The notes under the pieces were generated by a model. It had not been told where the DNA came from, did not search any database, and worked only from the letters and a program-made list of their open reading frames with translations. A DNA stretch of 64,000 nucleotides. Source: Cyclina sinensis. Lineage: Eukaryota; Mollusca; Bivalvia; Venerida; Veneridae. The first letter of the stretch is position 1. Each line of letters opens with the position of its first letter. Below, piece by piece: positions 34,924 to 49,282 of the stretch. The translations under genes were made by a program, and so were the position numbers. The stretch covers positions 796,443 to 860,442 of the forward strand of contig JAAONU010000020.1 of assembly GCA_012932295.1 (NCBI GenBank). Reading direction: 5' to 3'.

Positions 34924-36432
34924 AGATATACTATACAGTACAATATATACCATACAGTACAATATATGCCATACAGTACAATATATACCATACAGTACTA
35001 TATATAACATACAGTACACTATATACCATACAGTACAATATATAACATACTGTACAATATATAACATACAGTACAATATATAAAATACAGTACAATATAT
35101 AACATACAGTACAATATATAACATACAGTACAATATATACCATACAGTACAATATATAACATACAGTACAATATATACCATACAGTACAATATATACCAT
35201 ACAGTACAATACATAACATTGAGTGCAACATATAACATACAGTACAATATATAACATACAGTACAATATATAACATACAGTACAATATATACCATACAGT
35301 GCAATATATAACATGCAGTACAATATATACCATACAGTGCAATATATACCATACAGTACAATATATACCATACAGTGTAATATATAAAATACAGCACAAT
35401 ATATAACATACAGTACAATATATAACATACAGTACAATATATAACATACAGTACAATATATAACATACAGTACAATATATACCATAGAGTACAATATATA
35501 CCATACAGTACAATACATAACATAGAGTGCAACATATAACATACAGTACAATATATAACAAACAGTACAATATATAACATACAGTACAATATATACCATA
35601 CAGTACAATATATAACATACAGGACAATATATACCATACAGTACAATATATACCATACAGTACAATATATAACATACAGTACAATATATACCATACAGTA
35701 CAATATATACCATACAGTACAATGTATACCATACAGTGCAATATATACCATACAGTACAATATATAACATTCTGTACAATATATAACATACAGTACAATA
35801 TATAGCATACAGTACAATATATACCATACAGTACAATATATAACATACATTACAATATATAACATACAGTGCAATATATACCATACAGTACAATATATAA
35901 CATACAGTACAATATATAACATACAGTACAATATATAACATACATTACAATATATAACATACATTACAATATATAACATACAGTTCAATATATAACCTAC
36001 AGTTCAATATATAACATACAGTTCAATATATAACATACAGTACAATATATCACATACAGTACAATATATACCATACAGTACAATATATAACATACAGGAC
36101 AATATATACCATACAGTACAATATATACCATACAGTACAATACATAACATAGAGTGCAACATATAACATACAGTACAATATATAACATGCAGTGCAATAT
36201 ATAACATACAGTGCAATATATACCATACAGTGCAATATATACCATACAGTACAATATATACCATACAGTACAATATATAACATACAGTACAATATATACC
36301 ATACAATACAATATATAACATACAGTACAATATATAACATACAGTACAATATATACCATACAGTACAATATATAACATACAGTACAATATATACCATACA
36401 GTACAATATATAACATACAGTACAATATATAC

Positions 36433-38294
36433 CATACAGTGCAATATATACCATACAGTACAATATATAACATACAGTACAATATATAACATACAGTACA
36501 ATATATACCATACAGTGCAATATATAACATGCAGTACAATATATACCATACAGTGCAATATATACCATACAGTACAATATATACCATACAGTGTAATATA
36601 TAAAATACAGTACAATATATAACATACAGTACAATATATAACATACAGTACAATATATAACATACAGTACAATATATAACATACAGTACAATATATACCA
36701 TAGAGTACAATATATACCATACAGTACAATACATAACATAGAGTGCAACATATAACATACAGTACAATATATAACAAACAGTACAATATATAACATACAG
36801 TACAATATATACCATACAGTACAATATATAACATACAGGACAATATATACCATACAGTACAATATATACCATACAGTACAATATATAACATACAGTACAA
36901 TATATACCATACAGTACAATATATACCATACAGTACAATGTATACCATACAGTGCAATATATACCATACAGTACAATATATAACATTCTGTACAATATAT
37001 AACATACAGTACAATATATAACATACAGTACAATATATACCATACAGTACAATATATAACATACATTACAATATATAACATACAGTGCAATATATACCAT
37101 ACAGTGCAATATATACCATACAGTACAATATGTAACATTCTGTACAATATATAACATACAGTACAATATATAACATACAGTACAATATATACCATACAGT
37201 ACAATATATAACATACATTACAATATATAACATACAGTGCAATATATACCATACAGTACAATATATAACATACAGTACAATATATAACATACAGTACAAT
37301 ATATAACATACATTACAATATATAACATACATTACAATATATAACATACAGTTCAATATATAACCTACAGTTCAATATATAACATACAGTTCAATATATA
37401 ACATACAGTACAATATATAACATACAGTACAATATATACCATACAGTGCAATATATAACATGCAGTACAATATATACCATACAGTGCAATATATACCATA
37501 CAGTACAATATATACCATACAGTGTAATATATAAAATACAGTACAATATATAACATACAGTACAATATATAACATACAGTACAATATATAACATACAGTA
37601 CAATATATAACATACAGTACAATATATACCATAGAGTACAATATATACCATACAGTACAATACATAACATAGAGTGCAACATATAACATACAGTACAATA
37701 TATAACAAACAGTACAATATATAACATACAGTACAATATATACCATACAGTACAATATATAACATACAGGACAATATATACCATACAGTACAATATATAC
37801 CATACAGTACAATATATAACATACAGTACAATATATACCATACAGTACAATATATACCATACAGTACAATGTATACCATACAGTGCAATATATACCATAC
37901 AGTACAATATATAACATTCTGTACAATATATAACATACAGTACAATATATAACATACAGTACAATATATACCATACAGTACAATATATAACATACATTAC
38001 AATATATAACATACAGTGCAATATATACCATACAGTGCAATATATACCATACAGTACAATATGTAACATTCTGTACAATATATAACATACAGTACAATAT
38101 ATAACATACAGTACAATATATACCATACAGTACAATATATAACATACATTACAATATATAACATACAGTGCAATATATACCATACAGTACAATATATAAC
38201 ATACAGTACAATATATAACATACAGTACAATATATAACATACATTACAATATATAACATACATTACAATATATAACATACAGTTCAATATATAA
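36433..38294. repeat. Tandem pair of near-identical 931-bp higher-order blocks
   Basis: Variant markers recur exactly 931 bp (49 units) apart: AACCTACAG at 37,363 and 38,294, and ACATGCAGTAC at 36,527 and 37,458. Long stretches between them look identical, including rare substitutions, so this duplication is recent relative to the rest of the array. Confidence 0.8.
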
Positions 38295-38785
38295 CCTACA
38301 GTTCAATATATAACATACAGTTCAATATATAACATACAGTACAATATATCACATACAGTACAATATATACCATACAGTACAATATATAACATACAGGACA
38401 ATATATACCATACAGTACAATATATACCATACAGTACAATACATAACATAGAGTGCAACATATAACATACAGTACAATATATAACATGCAGTGCAATATA
38501 TAACATACAGTGCAATATATACCATACAGTGCAATATATACCATACAGTACAATATATACCATACAGTACAATATATAACATACAGTACAATATATACCA
38601 TACAATACAATATATAACATACAGTACAATATATAACATACAGTACAATATATACCATACAGTACAATATATACCATACAGTACAATATATAACACACAG
38701 TACAATATATACCATACAGTGCAATATATACCATACAGTACAATATATAACATTCTGTACAATATATAACATACAGTACAATATA

Positions 38786-38802
38786 TAACATAACATACAG
38801 TA
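38786..38802. repeat. Phase-breaking 5-bp insertion in the satellite
   Basis: AACATAACATAC adds five bases to the 19-bp register. This accounts for the 1,335-bp (70 x 19 + 5) spacing between the markers at 38,294 and 39,629. Confidence 0.85.
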
Positions 38803-41171
38803 CAATATATACCATACAATACAATATATAACATACAGTACAATATATACCATACAGTACAATATATACCATACAGTACAATATATAACATACAGTACAA
38901 TATATAACATACAGTACAATATATACCATACAGTGCAATATATAACATGCAGTACAATATATACCATACAGTGCAATATATACCATACAGTACAATATAT
39001 ACCATACAGTGTAATATATAAAATACAGTACAATATATAACATACAGTACAATATATAACATACAGTACAATATATAACATACAGTACAATATATAACAT
39101 ACAGTACAATATATACCATAGAGTACAATATATACCATACAGTACAATACATAACATAGAGTGCAACATATAACATACAGTACAATATATAACAAACAGT
39201 ACAATATATAACATACAGTGCAATATATACCATACAGTACAATATGTAACATACAGGACAATATATACCATACAGTACAATATATACCATACAGTACAAT
39301 ATATAACATACAGTACAATATATACCATACAGTACAATATATACCATACAGTACAATGTATACCATACAGTGCAATATATACCATACAGTACAATATATA
39401 ACATTCTGTACAATATATAACATACAGTACAATATATAACATACAGTACAATATATACCATACAGTACAATATATAACATACATTACAATATATAACATA
39501 CAGTGCAATATATACCATACAGTACAATATATAACATACAGTACAATATATAACATACAGTACAATATATAACATACATTACAATATATAACATACATTA
39601 CAATATATAACATACAGTTCAATATATAACCTACAGTTCAATATATAACATACAGTTCAATATATAACATACAGTACAATATATCACATACAGTACAATA
39701 TATACCATACAGTACAATATATAACATACAGGACAATATATACCATACAGTACAATATATACCATACAGTACAATACATAACATAGAGTGCAACATATAA
39801 CATACAGTACAATATATAACATGCAGTGCAATATATAACATACAGTGCAATATATACCATACATTACAATATATAACATACAGTTCAATATATAACCTAC
39901 AGTTCAATATATAACATACAGTTCAATATATAACATACAGTACAATATATCACATACAGTACAATATATACCATACAGTACAATATATACCATACAGTAC
40001 AATGTATACCATACAGTGCAATATATACCATACAGTACAATATATAACATTCTGTACAATATATAACATACAGTACAATATATAACATACAGTACAATAT
40101 ATACCATACAGTACAATATATAACATACATTACAATATATAACATACAGTGCAATATATACCATACAGTACAATATATAACATACAGTACAATATATAAC
40201 ATACAGTACAATATATAACATACATTACAATATATAACATACATTACAATATATAACATACAGTTCAATATATAACCTACAGTTCAATATATAACATACA
40301 GTTCAATATAAAACATACAGTACAATATATCACATACAGTACAATATATACCATACAGTACAATATATAACATACAGGACAATATATACCATACAGTACA
40401 ATATATACCATACAGTACAATACATAACATAGAGTGCAACATATAACATACAGTACAATATATAACATGCAGTGCAATATATAACATACAGTGCAATATA
40501 TACCATACAGTGCAATATATACCATACAGTACAATATATACCATACAGTACAATATATACCATACAGTACAATATGTACCATACAGTACAATATATAACA
40601 TACAGTACAATATATACCATACAGTGCAATATATACCATACAGTACAATATATAACATTCTGTACAATATATAACATACAGTACAATATATAACATACAG
40701 TACAATATATACCATACAATACAATATATAACATACAGTACAATATATACCATACAGTACAATATATACCATACAGTACAATATATAACATACAGTACAA
40801 TATATAACATACAGTACAATATATAACATAGAGTACAATATATAGCATAGAGTACAATGTATAACATACAGTTCAATGTATAACATACAGTACAATATAT
40901 AACAAACAGTACAATATATAACATACAGTACAATATATAACATACATTACAATATATAAATACAGTTCAATGTATAACATACAGTACAATATATAACAAA
41001 CAGTACAATATATAACATACAGTACAATATATAACATACATTACAATATATAACATACATTACAATATATAACATACAGTTCAATATATAACCTACAGTT
41101 CAATATATAACATACAGTTCAATATATAACATACAGTACACTATATAATATACAGTACAATATATAACATT

Positions 41172-42332
41172 TTGAAAAAAAAATCTGGTTCAGCGAAAAA
41201 TAAAGACAGAAGTGGTGGACAAACATTAATGATTGGGAGAGGTTATCAGAGAGTGGATTGTAAAGAAAAACAGGAGATATTTATTAAATGCGATACTTAT
41301 GACATCTAAAGAAAAAAAGTAACAGTCCATATCAATAAGGGCTATTCATTGTCGTTTAAACGGACATGCTTTTATAAGGGAATGTTAAGGGGAAAACATT
41401 TTTATAAAAATTGTTATAAGTGTTATTCATATAAAGAGACTGTTGCATTTGACTGTTGCTGGTTAATGATAAAGGAGTGTATGTTTGGAGAAAGCAATGG
41501 AAAGGGCACAGACCTGACTTTATTCAAACAAAGGGCAATAGAGAATTTCTTTTAGTGGTATGTGCCTGTATTTGTTTGTTGGGCAATTGTTGAAACTATT
41601 ACTGCTGTTGAAGGTAATATCAAATCAGAAAAAAATACATTAAAATTCTTGATAATCATTTTTTAGCGTACTGTTAGATGTTATAATGGCTTAAGGAAAC
41701 ATTTTAAAATACTAAGGTGAATAATATTGAATCAAAAATATCTTAAAATGCTTGTTGAGGTAGAAAGCGATATTTGATTAACTACTGCCTATATAACTAA
41801 TCCAAAATGACCACCATTTTCACCAATACATTTCTCATCTTACTGTATGTTTCTCAAATAAAACTGCTCTAAACTAATAATACTACTCATATTGGCAGTG
41901 AGTTTCACTTCACCAAACACAAAAAGTCTCTCTTATCTTGTCCACTAAAATGTCAAAATACAAAGAAAATCCCACCAAAACTAGACTATAACTCCAAACC
42001 TATTGCACTAATTTGTTAAAAGTTTACAATGTTCGTATCTTGCAGCTAAATCGGAAGGTAGAATGTGTTATCCTGATACGTCAACAGAAACAACACCGTA
42101 TATATTAGCGCCGTGCAATAATATATATGTTAGACCGAAATTATAAAGGTTTCGTGGTAGTCAACAATGTCTAATTAAAGTATTCACCAGAGTTCAAAAT
42201 ATCGCGATAAACGTCATTATGATATAATTAATGCGTTTTCCAAAAAAAAATATTTACGCAGGAAGTACAAGAAAAACAGATGATGAAAGGCAACGAAACA
42301 GTCAAAGATACCCTTAGCATGTATGTATTGCA
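41172..42332. other. Non-coding stretch after the satellite
   Basis: A 68-codon plus-strand frame at 41,349-41,555 has no recognisable domain. No repeats recognised. Confidence 0.45.
42325..42332 (+). repeat. 8-bp target-site duplication, left
   Basis: GTATTGCA, identical to 42,607-42,614. Confidence 0.85.
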
Positions 42333-42606
42333 CTAGCGGATCCAAAGGGGAGGAGGGGGGGCGCACGCCCACCCCCCACCACCCCAAAATCCCCGGACCA
42401 TAGGTGCTATTATAGGTCTATTTTGAATATGTCTTTAAATAATGTATACTTTATTGTTCAACATTGAATTGAATAATCTTATGCCCATGTGATATTGCCA
42501 AATCAGTATAATCTAGCATAATCGCAACCGTTGAAATAAGGTAGAAAATGGACACAAATTGGGCCGAACATTTTGCGCCCCACCTAAAAATCCTGGATCC
42601 GCCCCT
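42333..42606. mobile_element. hAT-like MITE (274 bp) with 8-bp TSD
   Basis: The ends CTAGCGGATCC and GGATCCGCCCCT are imperfect terminal inverted repeats of the CAGxGGCGGATCC type found on many animal hAT elements. The element is flanked by perfect 8-bp GTATTGCA duplications, the hAT signature. The left part has a G-run then C-run (GGGGGGGCG...CACCCCCCACC). There is no coding capacity. Confidence 0.85.
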
Positions 42607-42614
42607 GTATTGCA
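42607..42614 (+). repeat. 8-bp target-site duplication, right
   Basis: GTATTGCA, identical to 42,325-42,332. Confidence 0.85.
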
Positions 42615-45600
42615 TACAGGACATCAGACGTAGCAGACGATCAAATTTCCAACAGATATTGAAAAGTATACATGTTTAATTCCTTTAATGCATAATGTAT
42701 TAAATTTCAATATAGCTCCTTACATCAATATTTACTAAAATAGATTAAGATCGGTTGTATGCATATGTCTTTATTTTGAGGCGACGTAGTTTCTAGCATG
42801 TGCATTGCGATGTAGATTACACCAAAAGCAAAATCGCAGGTGCTTTGTCACTCAAATGATGATTATCTACTTGCAAAATATTTCAGAAGAAATAGCTGCC
42901 GAAATGATTTTAACTTTTGAATTTGCCTAGCAACATTTTGATAAGGAAGTTATTTCCAGACTGAAAATAAAGAATGCCCTACGTGGTTAATTAGGGAAAT
43001 GTGACTTTTTTTAGGGTAAACAATGTCATGTGAAAAAAGCGGAATATAAGCACATTTGACTGCTGAATGGTTTCAAACTGTAAAAAGGAAAACAAAAACA
43101 ACAGATTTTCCCTTTTTATTTTGGATCGCGTTCTTATGTACTAATTTTAGTAAGGTTTGAAGTATGTAAATAAGGTGTAAAAGATTCAATAATAACGTTA
43201 TTATAGAACCGCCGACATGCTTTTAGTACCTATGAACAACAACAAGGAAGACCGGCAAAAACACGGGAGAAAGTTTTTGTCACGTGTTAAATTCAATCAT
43301 TTTCTATCGTCACATCTGTATTTTTGTTGATATACACTTTAAAACAGATTTTGAAACAAATTGGAGAAAATAACTTCAAGTTCCTTACGTTTAGTTCTAT
43401 GTCAACTCGGTAATACACCAATACGAAATATTAAATTGTTGTGGTAGCAGTCCTTATATGGACTTAAATGGATTTCCGCTACTTCGAAATATTTTCTAAG
43501 GTGCGATTCATTCTTCTATGGCATTTAAGAAAGAATCATGAAAGAACTAAAATTTTAGAAGTGTCATTAAATGACGGCGAATTGTTAACTATAACCGAAC
43601 AAGAATGTGGTTGTCTTTCCCAAGAAGTGCCAACTGCCCTTAGAAATATGTGTTAGAGGGTATTTGTTTCTCAATATGTTTACTTCGGATTTCAAGTGTT
43701 TTTGTAATAATAATCATTTTAAGGAAAAAAAATCTTTTTGACCACAGGCATTACACAGTAACATTTTCCTAGATTTCTGTCAAAAGAACGTGTATTTGTT
43801 TTGGCTTTCATGTTTGGTAATATAACCGTGAAAAGGGTAAAACATTTAAAATTCTTATATACCATGTATGAAATGAAAACCGTTAAATACATAAGCTCCT
43901 TTAAAGCGTTTGTGCTTATACTAGGGTCTTCAAGTAGCAACAACCGACGAGACGCTAGGTGGCGCACATGCACACTTTGCATAATCGCAAAAACATAACC
44001 TCGTTCGCATGACTCTATATTACGCTTTTCTACAATGAATCCAAGGCCTCCAAATCATAAAATTTGCATAATGATGTAGCCAAGTGCTCGGAAGCGGTTG
44101 ATCTATGTTTTCTGCTGGTGCCCGTCGTTTATTTCCATAAAAAAACGAAGTCGGAAAAATACGAATTACGCAAAACCGCATTAAAATGCAAGATCAACGG
44201 TAGAATTTACTCACTTTTACAGAACAATATCTTATCTAACTCAATTGACAAACCTTTCCATTGGATAACCCCGTAGAATACATATTTTTTTCATTTTTAT
44301 TTACATACGTACTGAATCAGTCCGACCATCGCAAGGGGAGAAAACCCTACCGGAACCTACCGACAGAAATTACGGAGAAAGCCAAGATAGGTAGAAATAA
44401 GAAGTCAAGTATGCCTGTTGTGATGCAGAATATAATTCCCCATCTATTTAACCCGATGTTATGAAGTGTCACCGACAAAGTATTTAGTATTTCTGAGAGA
44501 TGATGCATAGTCGATTCGTACCCAAAAACGTTCGTGACCGCCATTGCGTAAATGACTATTATCGTACTAAACGAAATGACATGGATAGAGTCGCAGCTAC
44601 TTTTAGCCTATAAATGTAGGTATGAGCAGTAGCACTTCATGAGTTTGCCTAGCATTTATCTGTTATATGGTGATGGTAGTCTTAAATGTAAGTTAATATT
44701 TACTAAGACTTTCAGGTTGTTGAATAATAGTTATTTTTCATGTATTTGGCTTTGGTTTTGATGTCATAATACTCTACCAAGAACAGTGATTGCTGTTTTT
44801 CAAGTTGTAACATTAAAAAAGTTGCCAGCCTTTCAATATGATAAAATCAGTATACAAATAAGTTTACTTTATTGATAGCTAGTAGGTGGGGTAAGTTTAT
44901 GTAGATTTGTAGCTTATAAAGTACTTTTAAGTCAAACTTAAAGAAAACTTATACAGAATATGGTAAATGTATGGTTCCCGTATGGTTAATAAGTTGTAAG
45001 AAGTAAGTGTAGAGAATTGACACCAGAAATTTACAGCACGTGCTAAGATTCAGACAGTTATGATGTAAGGTTACATTTTTCATTAAAACTAAAAATAACC
45101 TAATTTCGAGTGTGTTTTTTTTTACTTCGTTTGACAGGACTATTCCAAGTTGAGTAGAGTTCAATATAGTAAAACTATACATTTTTAGAATCCTTGTGTT
45201 GTAAGCTTTTAGAAAATGTATAGTTTTGTGGATTTGTTTTTAAAACATGCTTGGTTGTTGCTACTTCAATTATTAATAAATACAAGATAATGATGAAAAT
45301 GTTCCAATTCCTGCAAACATTTCTGTTCAGTTCTAAAAATAGTTATGACATCCTACTTGTACATGCACACGGCTTCAGTCTTTATCGATCGTGTAACTGA
45401 GGTACCAGTATAGTGTATTGCGAGACACAATTAATATGCGATTTTGGTGGGCAAGTTGCAATGTTTTCAACGAAGGAAGAGAACTTTCATTCTGACAACT
45501 GGCTTGTTTTGCTCGAATCGTATCGCACTTTTTTTTCAAAGAAAATGATAATTTAACATGGTCTTTATACTTTATTCTGCAATTTGAGCAATTAATTCAT

Positions 45601-46995
45601 TAAGAGAAACTATGTATTGCTAAATTCCAATCGACCATTTGATGCCGATGTCTTCTAGCTGTTTATATTTAGAAAACGTTCGTCCCGTTATTTTTACATT
45701 AGAGTTTTCCTGCACTTAACAAGAAATGTAAAGTCTGGCTCTGAACGTTCCTAGTTGCTCTGTAATACACATTAAAGAAGATAGCCGCACAATAGTAAAT
45801 TACTGGTACCCTGAGCGCGATATTAATAATACAACGAGGCCGGACGTAACGGTGTGAAGGTCGATTTCTATTTACAGAATAGCCGAACAGATCTGTAGAG
45901 AGGGGTATATTTTTTTTTGGAAAAAATATTCTTTCTCCCACCTTTTTTGATGGGATTTTAAATGGTATCTGTTGAAAAACATATTCTGCAATGGAGGAAA
46001 GTGTTAATGCATCCAAAGTTATTTATGTTTTTCCCATAAACACATGATTCTGATTTTGGGCCGTTTCAAACCTTGTATAATTTAGGATGCATATACAGTA
46101 CGTGGACCTTGACGGAAAAAAAAGAAGAAAAAAAAACATCCGAGACCCCAAGCATCTGTGTTTTAAACAAGCTATGGTCCAACTGCCAAAATACTGTTTA
46201 TAAATAATTCAAATTTTGTTGAAACAAACTATAGTGTACCTTTTGAAGGTTCCCACGGTTGTTATGCTTAGAATAATGTTTTGCACGTTAAGTGTTTGCG
46301 ATTTGAAACGAAAGGAGTACAATGTTTGGTTTAATTGTGTTTGCACAAATCAGAATTCCATATCAAACAATCTAGAGTTGTGGTCATGAACGTGTAGATA
46401 ATTTTAAGATAGCTATATGATAAATTTATATAAAAGGTAAATTTTTTCTAATAGTTCGATTACGATTAACAAAACAATGAATTGCAAAACAACCCGATGC
46501 TTTCTAAACCAAATTTACCAAAGTCAAACTACTTGACTTGAAGTGAAATCTCCCAAAATCTCGCAGCATCCGATAAGCTGTCAAATCTCGTTTAAATTAT
46601 ATCTCAAATATCTCGTCTACTAATTAAACCTACAAAATGAGTAAATGCGCCAGTGTGATAAGTAATGCTTCTTAATTTGGTCGTAATATGCAATCTTAAA
46701 CTTAAATTTAGGATTTCCACACCTTATGTTTTTATGTAGACAACATCATTGTGTAATATGATAAATATTTCCAAATTTCCAAAGATTTTTAATAGTTATT
46801 TAGCACTTTTTGAAATAAATATTGTCTATCCGTGGCAAAGAACGATGTAATTCATTGGTAATGCAACTGATGTTATCGTAACGTGACAAACCTTTGTATC
46901 AAAACAACGAAAATTTTGTATTTCACTCTAATTTAGACGGACGACAAATATATACTTGAATGCAGATAAAAAAAGAAGAAAGACAGGTCTGGGAA
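42615..46995. other. Long non-coding stretch
   Basis: I see no supported gene or repeat. Small frames at 43,468-43,656, 44,064-44,276 and 45,699-46,016 look weakly protein-like but have no domain, no convincing splice partners and no homologue I can name. 43,940-44,560 is less AT-rich than its surroundings. Confidence 0.4.
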
Positions 46996-47760
46996 TGATA
47001 ACATTTTGAAGCCAGATAAAAGTAACAGACCTATACAATGCACTTCCTTTCATTGTTCTCTATTTGTGTGTAAGGTTTCAACAAAAACTCCCTTATACCT
47101 ATTGAAATGTGCTCAAAAAAGAAAAAGAATGATAAAGGAAACAAAAACAAAAGAAGGCCTTGCAGAGTAATGTGCTTTGCATAGGCTCTTCTGGTTCTAC
47201 TATGTCCCTTATTTTTGTGTGAAGTTACAACAAGTTTTCTCCAAAAAGTAGAAGTGTGCCCTTGAAATGAAAGAAAAGGTTATAATTAAAAACTTGAGCC
47301 ATACAGAGTTATAGGTATTGCACTCTGCATTTCTTCTAATTGTTCTCTCTCTGTGTATGGATTCCAAAAAAATCCCTTCAGTAAATGATTTTTGCTACGA
47401 GAAAAAACGGTAAAATGACAATAACATTCGAAAAGTTATTTTCTAGAAAAAAATATACAAATGTGTCACTGTGACTTCGCCCTTCTTACAAAAGACATGG
47501 ATGTTGTGACCTTGCCATTCCAGTTAAAGATGCGGATTTCGCATATGCCACACCGCCTTATCTAGATGAACAGATGTGCCAGGTGTTTAAAAGTTCTTCA
47601 ATGCATGGAGAGGTTTGACCCCTTCCAGCCAACTCAGACGCTCACACGAACACACGTTTCTACACCAAACTTAAGTGCCAATTCTGACAATTATATCGAG
47701 CTATCCGCAAGCGGGCTTAACAGTAAAATTACGAGATTCTGTATCGTAATTGTCCTCAGA
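46996..47760 (+). mobile_element. Degenerate dispersed element with ~145-bp monomers
   Basis: Three related units start near 47,030, 47,165 and 47,310, with shared words around CATTGTTCTCT, TTTGTGTG and AAGGTTTCAACA-like segments. A tail ends in ATATCGAGCTATCCGCAAGC, a sequence style I associate with molluscan non-autonomous elements. The 81-codon frame at 47,566-47,811 lies within this repeat and is unlikely to be a gene. Confidence 0.45.
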
Positions 47761-48184
47761 TCGGTTCTTATAATTATGAATATTCTACACATTTTCAGAC
47801 CAATTTTTTAGGCCCCAATTAGGTTTACCTCGTTGTGCTGTTTTTTGAATCCTTTATTGTTTGGAAGTTCTATGATAAGTATAACAAGATCGTCTGTAAT
47901 AACCAAAGAAAAAGTTAAATACTTTATTCAGTTCTTAAGCTCCTCTGATTAGTCTGAAAAAAATGCAATCTAAATGTTTTAAATTTTAGACCTCAAGAAT
48001 TCAAATTTTTAGTCTTTTTGTTTTACTTGTTCTCTTCATTAAGTTTCGTCGAATCTTCTTAACCTTTTGGTTTCATATTGTCGTGTATGTTTCACCTGAC
48101 CTCGCATTTATCATGTTTATCTTTTATACATTTCATCGCTTTGATGTATCCTTTAAGAATCTAACATTTAATATGTTAGCTAAA
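47761..48184. other. Non-coding stretch before duplication copy B
   Basis: No gene recognised. Weak resemblance to 50-130 suggests the duplication may reach slightly further upstream. Confidence 0.4.
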
Positions 48185-48449
48185 GTTTTCTACATGTCGA
48201 ATAAAGTGCTTCAGCTTAATCACATTTACATTTGTTTAGTTATACCATTCAAGAAGAATATGTTCTTAAAAATTGTAACACGATTGATAATAACTCTTTA
48301 CACAGAAAAATGTATGTGTGTCATGAAAATATTCTGATTAACTACGGAAGCATACCGCTCAATGACATTTTTTTTGTTTAAATATTTAAACATGTCGCAC
48401 CAAATTATTTGGCAAAAACTTCAATTTAAGAAATAATAAGTATTTAGGC

Positions 48450-48578
48450 GTGGTTTGTCGTAGAATAACCGACGTTTTGAGTTCTTATGCGTAGGAATAT
48501 ATCACGAAGGCCGTAGGCCTGAGTGATATATTGTTTCGCATTAGAACGAAAAATGTAGGTTATTCTACGATAAACCAC
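48450..48578. mobile_element. Foldback MITE-like element, 56-bp arms
   Basis: Arms 48,450-48,505 and 48,523-48,578 pair over 56 positions with few mismatches (GTGGTTTGTCGTAGAATAAC against its complement). The 17-nt centre GAAGGCCGTAGGCCTGA is itself palindromic. Possible TATTTA direct repeats flank it at 48,441-48,446 and 48,586-48,591. It is absent from copy A. Confidence 0.75.
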
Positions 48579-48595
48579 AACTGGATATTTAATAT

Positions 48596-49282
48596 TTCGA
48601 TTCTAACACGACCAAACAATAAACCACAATTATGAAATAAGTGTTAACTACTTCTTACGATCGTAAGAACACATACGCCTCTGGGTTTGTCCGTTAAAAT
48701 TTCCTCCCTCGATATATGTAAGAGTTGGCTTCCACGTAATAAGTTGATCAATCCAATAAATGAACAAATAAACAACACACTTTTCATTAGTTGATAATTT
48801 CTTTTTTTTATTTCGAACTAAAATTGCAATTTACTAATAGATAAAATGTTTAAACAAATAAAAGATGTTCATATTCTCAGATGCTAAAAATAACATATGT
48901 AAAACGTCTCAAGGTCGCTTACACGAAAGTCGGCATACGTGTGTGAATTTTAATGTAGACACAAGTAACATTTACATGGATTATTGACAGAAAATATTGC
49001 CCGGCTATTATTATTTCACGAATTGTGCCCATTCTAAGTAAATTTGCTTTTTGTGCCATTTTGCAGCCGAACTTTGTTGTTGTTGTACGCCGGTAATACT
49101 ACGATTCATACGGTAATAATTACAAACATCACGTGACTTTCATTCATAAAAAAATATGCGTGGGGTGACGGCGGTTCACGGAACAGCCAAAACAACAAGC
49201 GCATGCGAGTGGTATACTGCAGAATAACCCCGACTTTATTTCCTTCTTTGTATATATAGGCTATTTTTAGATTGTGTTAGAA
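48596..49282. mobile_element. 687-bp insertion with 8-bp TTTAATAT flanks
   Basis: The block is bounded by TTTAATAT at 48,588-48,595 and 49,283-49,290. Copy A has a single TTTAATAT at 373-380. The ends carry inverse words (ATTCTAACACGA and TTGTGTTAGAAT). There is no coding frame. An 8-bp duplication would fit a hAT-like or similar DNA element, but the ends are not classifiable by eye. Confidence 0.55.

Larger units (their letters stand above)
34925..41171. repeat. 19-bp satellite array, about 329 units, with higher-order structure
   Basis: The unit is CATACAGTACAATATATAA, with a frequent final C instead of A, repeated almost without indels for 6.25 kb. Because 19 leaves remainder 1 on division by 3, every frame visits all three registers. 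The minus-strand consensus has no stop in any register, so frames of up to 439 codons encode a 19-residue repeat (LYIVLYVIYCTVCYILYCM). These are arithmetic consequences of the repeat, not evidence of a protein. A rare variant AACCTACAG, which creates a TAG on the minus strand, marks block boundaries at 35,995, 37,363, 38,294, 39,629, 39,895, 40,275 and 41,091. Confidence 0.95.

Noticed and set aside
34900..40943. Long minus-strand proteins of up to 439 residues with Tyr/Ile/Leu/Cys repeats
   Set aside because: They follow arithmetically from a 19-bp satellite whose consensus lacks stops in every minus-strand frame. All three frames are open at once and give the same peptide.
34925..41171. 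CRISPR array
   Set aside because: There are no unique spacers. The repeat is a contiguous 19-mer satellite in a eukaryotic context.
47566..47811. Plus-strand gene of 81 codons
   Set aside because: It lies in the tail of a degenerate dispersed element and ends in a hydrophobic AT-rich stretch with no recognisable family.
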